Below are positions 61,390 through 64,000 of a DNA stretch of 64,000 nucleotides, piece by piece. This DNA comes from Rhodoferax sp. AJA081-3. GTDB lineage: Bacteria; Pseudomonadota; Gammaproteobacteria; Burkholderiales; Burkholderiaceae_C. Under the pieces are notes generated by a model that made no database searches, was not told where the DNA came from, and saw nothing but the letters and a program-made list of their open reading frames with translations. The stretch's first letter is position 1. The number at the start of each line of letters is the position of its first letter. The position numbers and the translations under genes are program-made. The stretch is from positions 558,001 to 622,000 of the forward strand of contig NZ_CP059068.1 of the NCBI RefSeq assembly GCF_017798165.1. Reading direction: 5' to 3'.

Positions 61390-62370
61390 TCAAGGTGTGA
61401 ACGTCAAATCGGCTGGCGTTTTATATGCCCCCCAAGGCAATTCAACTTTTGTGACGGGAACCTCAGCAACACCGGCCTTCGGGGCGGCGAGCGCTCGATG
61501 ATGACCATCCAAAATATGCAGCTTACCCCCGTTTTCGGTGACAGTAAGCGGTTCCTTTATTCCTTCGGCCCGAATATTCTTCGTGAGCTTGTCGAGTGCC
61601 TTATTGCTCATGGTTTTCCCATGAGTCGGAATCAGCTCACCAACCTTGGCAGTCTCTTGTGCTGATGCCTTTGCAGCATTGGCGGAAGCTGTTGCTCCCA
61701 CACGCAGGGCCGCCACACCCTCTCCAAGAACTGCAAAAATCCCATCACCAGCGGCCATCAGCGCCACGTGCGTATAGACACTAACCAAGCCGTCCTGAAA
61801 CGTCTTGAACTCAGCCTCCATGTTCGGGAAATACGCACCTACTGCCTGCCGCCCATCGGGATCAATGTATTTATAAGGATTGTTATTGGCGTAAGCGTAC
61901 CGATTGAAGCTATGGATATTGCCGGCGCCAAACTCCACAGGATCAACGCCCATAAACCGCCCCAACACCGGGTCGTAATACCGCGCACCCATATACGACA
62001 AGCCCGTGGCTGGATCGAACTGCTTGCCCGCAAAGCCCAGCTTGTTCTTGTTTGAGCCCGCCTGGTTGTTCAGCCGCTCGCCGTAGGGGCGGTAGTTTTC
62101 TTTCCAGATGACGGCACCCGCTCCATCGGTGGCCAGCATGGGGCTGCCGGAGATGTCGTTGTGGAAATAGGTGACCGGTGGCTCGGCTACCTCAGGCACC
62201 ACCGCGTTGGAGTTGGCCGACCAGGCGCTGACTCCGACCGTGGTGGTGGTGCGCACCTTGCAGAAGTAAGACGTGCCGTTGGTCAGGCCCGTCACGTTGA
62301 TGGGTGAACTGGCGCCATTGGTGGCGAAGGCACCGCAGGCTGCGGTGTGGTTGACAAGCGTGCCGCTAGT
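61390..62370 (-). pseudogene. Orphan Rhs tip with C-terminal ParB-like nuclease domain
   Basis: The frame is open from an in-frame TAG at 62371-62373. It encodes a fibronectin-like segment, the Rhs core ending GRFMGVDPVEF, then AYANNNPYKYIDPDGRQ, a hydrophobic linker (HVALMAAGDGIFAVLGEGVA) and a ParB/sulfiredoxin-like domain with NIRAEGIKEPLTV, HILDGHHRALAA and AEVPVTKVELPW. ParB-like domains occur as nuclease toxins of polymorphic toxin systems. The large N-terminal Rhs part, start codon and promoter are absent, so it is a silent or displaced tip; an internal ATG (62295) could only give a core plus toxin fragment. Confidence 0.8.
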
Positions 62371-62427
62371 CTACGAATACTCCTGATTCAATAGCATAAG
62401 AAGTCCATTTTGCGTGTTCTAGAGACC
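61937..62427 (-). repeat. 491-bp Rhs-core duplication, copy 2
   Basis: Counterpart of 60308-60798; both end at the last base of the interspersed element. Confidence 0.9.
62391..62427 (+). repeat. Interspersed element H, upstream edge of the ParB-like Rhs tip
   Basis: ATAGC, 18 bases, then the decayed block GTGTTCTAGAGACC. Identified by position and spacing relative to copy G. Confidence 0.7.
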
Positions 62428-62445
62428 GATTTTACATAGAGGACA

Positions 62446-63909
62446 GAGCCTGTCAGAAATTTTGTGTGCGAGGCATAACATGTCAACAAGGAGCATGAAT
62501 GCCAAGCAAGACAAAGAGCGCCACGGTGGCGGACAACGCAACACAACTTCAAATCCCAGCCGAGTTGCTGGACCAACTGGTGACCGGCCCCATGACAGCC
62601 GGTCAAGTCCAGGGACTGTTTGACCAGTTCAAAAAGGCCGTGCTGGAGCGGGCACTGGCTGGAGAAATGAGCCATCACCTGGGCTACGCGCCGGGCAAGG
62701 CCAAACCCGAGGGAGCGCCTGCAAACCACCGCAACGGCAAAAGCGCTAAGACGGTACTGACCGATGCAGGAGCCCTGCGCATTGACGTCCCGCGCGACCG
62801 GGAAGGCACGTTCGAACCCCAACTCATCGGCAAACACGAGCGCCGTTTCACCGGCTTTGACGACAAGATCATCGCCATGTACGCGCGTGGCATGACCGTG
62901 CGCGAGATACAGGCGCGTTTTGAGCGAGATGTACTCGGTCGATGTATCGCCCGACCTCATCAGCCGCGTGACTGACGAAGTCATGAGCGAGGTGACAGCC
63001 TGGCAGAGCCGCCCATTGGAATCCATGTACCCGGTGGTGTTCTTCGATGCGCTGCGCGTCAAGATTCGTGAGGACGGGGTGGTGCGCTCCAAGGCCGTGT
63101 ACTTGGCCCTGGGCGTGCTGGCCGATGGCAGCCGCGACATCCTGGGGATCTGGGTCGAGAACACCGAAGGGGCCAAATTCTGGATGAAAGTGTTCAACGA
63201 TTTGAAGACCCGAGGTGTGCAGGATATCCTGATTGCCGTCACCGACGGGCTCAAAGGCATGCCAGAGGCCCTGGGCGCGGTGTTCCCGGCCACGACACTG
63301 CAAACGTGCATCGTGCACCTGATACGCAACAGCCTGGACTTTGCCAGTTGGAAGGATCGCAAGGCGCTGGCTGCGGCCATCAAACCCATCTACACGGCGG
63401 TGAGCGCAGAGGCAGCACAGGCTGAACTCGATGCATTTGAGGCAGGTCCCTGGGGCCAGAAGTTCCCCACCGTGGTGGGAGCCTGGCGCAGGGCTTGGGA
63501 CAGAGTGATTCCCTTCTTTGCGTTCCCGCCCGAGGTACGCCGTGTGATCTACACGACCAATGCCATTGAGAGCGTAAATGCCAGACTGCGCAAGATCATC
63601 AAGTCAGAGGACACTTCCCCAGTGACGATGCGGCCACAAACTGATCTGGCTGGCACTGCGCAACATTACCGAGGATTGGGGACGTGCGGCTAACCACTGG
63701 AAATCAGCCATGAACCAGTTTGCCATCCTCTACGGCGACAGGTTCACGCAGCCCACTCACGGGGGTGCAAAATGAAGGAGCTGAACCCTGCCACTCAGGG
63801 TTCTACCGGGGGGGGCCTCCGGCGGCCTGGCAGGGGCCTTAGTTTGAATAAAATTTACCCATCAGCTGATTTCTGAAACCGCCTCACACACAGAAATTCT
63901 GACACTCCC
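62446..63909 (+). mobile_element. IS256-family insertion sequence, copy 2 (1464 bp)
   Basis: Same ends as copy 1 (GAGCCTGTCAG and complement GGGAGTGTCAG) and the same orientation. Flanked by a perfect 8-bp duplication AGAGGACA (62438-62445 and 63910-63917). Removing it and one duplication restores an uninterrupted array unit like the one at 59395-59528. It differs from copy 1 by a handful of indels and hardly any substitutions. Confidence 0.93.
62499..63775 (+). pseudogene. IS256-family transposase, multiple frameshifts
   Basis: Identical to copy 1 over long stretches, but with an extra base at about 62914 (GGCGCGTTTTGAG instead of GGCGTTTTTGAG), a missing C at about 63606 (AAGTCAGAGG instead of AAGTCCAGAGG) and a missing base at about 63641 (CCACAAACTG instead of CCACCAAGCTG). 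It has the C that copy 1 lacks. The combination of both copies predicts one intact 425-residue transposase. Confidence 0.9.
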
Positions 63910-63942
63910 AGAGGACATTCTGGAAGCAGGCTATTGGGCAGC

Positions 63943-63973
63943 CCGCCTCACTCACAGAAATTCAGACAGGCTC
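63943..63973 (+). repeat. Solo IS256-like terminal repeat, second relic
   Basis: CCGCCTCACTCACAGAAATT, then CAGACAGGCTC. Its last bases are the complement of GAGCC, the left end of the IS, so it is a left-end-like terminus in inverted orientation. The preceding 63910-63942 matches 59460-59497; 63974-64000 is AT-rich and shows no gene. Confidence 0.7.
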
Positions 63974-64000
63974 AAGAATGAAATTTTTGTTTCCTTTTCT

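Noticed and set aside
61390..62370. A complete chromosomal partition gene parB
   Set aside because: Only a ParB-like domain at the end of an Rhs core is present; there is no parA, no DNA-binding region and no parS site.
34011..63909. The two same-orientation IS256 copies as ends of a 30-kb composite transposon
   Set aside because: Each copy has its own, different 8-bp target duplication, so they inserted independently, and the DNA between them is mostly ordinary core metabolism.

Overview
The window looks like chromosomal DNA of a betaproteobacterium of the family Comamonadaceae, most like Rhodoferax and its relatives. Support is the GC-rich sequence, the gene complement (FdxA-type ferredoxin, DUF934 in the sulfate-assimilation operon, a TRAP gluconate module, BMP-type nucleoside importer, SWIB protein with an AKKA-rich tail) and a short interspersed repeat (ATAGC, 18 variable bases, GGGGGCTA-AGGCC) that I associate with this family. 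This is inference; there is no rRNA gene in the window.

Layout. 1-3.3 kb: end of dsbB, yggX, an mnmC with a degenerate methyltransferase half, and a pseudo-receiver protein. 3.3-11 kb: nucleoside uptake and breakdown, with a four-gene BMP-type ABC importer on the minus strand and, divergently, ribokinase, nucleoside hydrolase and a 2-oxoglutarate/Fe(II) dioxygenase. 11-19.3 kb: assimilatory sulfate reduction (TSUP transporter, cysI, DUF934, cysH, cysD, cysN) followed by fdxA and a ferredoxin-NADP reductase that may feed electrons to CysI. 19.3-22 kb: tRNA-Asn, two small unknowns, rluE, a YedK-like protein without the catalytic Cys, a glutaredoxin-like protein and a DUF5710 protein. 22-26.7 kb: isocitrate lyase, a sodium:solute symporter, a DMT exporter and RraA. 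26.8-33.2 kb: H1-like/SWIB protein and a dipeptide ABC importer (dppBCDF, then dppA).

33.3-36.7 kb is an accessory patch: a SUFU-domain protein, IS256-family copy 1 and two unknown small genes. 36.7-43.2 kb: periplasmic adenosine deaminase, a 52-residue protein, then a gluconate module (LacI regulator, gluconokinase, TRAP transporter) with two copies of one perfect palindromic operator. 43.2-54.8 kb: metallo-beta-lactamase-fold hydrolase with a divergent MerR regulator, rhomboid protease, zinc metallopeptidase, PEP-CTERM protein, hybrid histidine kinase with a duplicated PAS domain, VOC protein, ThDP enzyme and a Fic protein. 55-59.3 kb: phenylalanine/tyrosine catabolism (phhA, phhB, hppD) with a divergent Lrp regulator, then a CNNM/CorC membrane protein.

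59.3-64 kb is the most unusual part: a decayed array of promoterless Rhs tips on the minus strand, holding two gap-free 491-bp copies of the Rhs core, one tip with a ParB-like toxin domain plus candidate immunity gene, a second tip with its toxin lost beside a DUF4304 gene, and the interspersed repeat at the 5' edge of each unit. A second IS256-family copy is inserted at the array edge. Both IS copies have perfect 8-bp target duplications, and each carries different frameshifts in the transposase.
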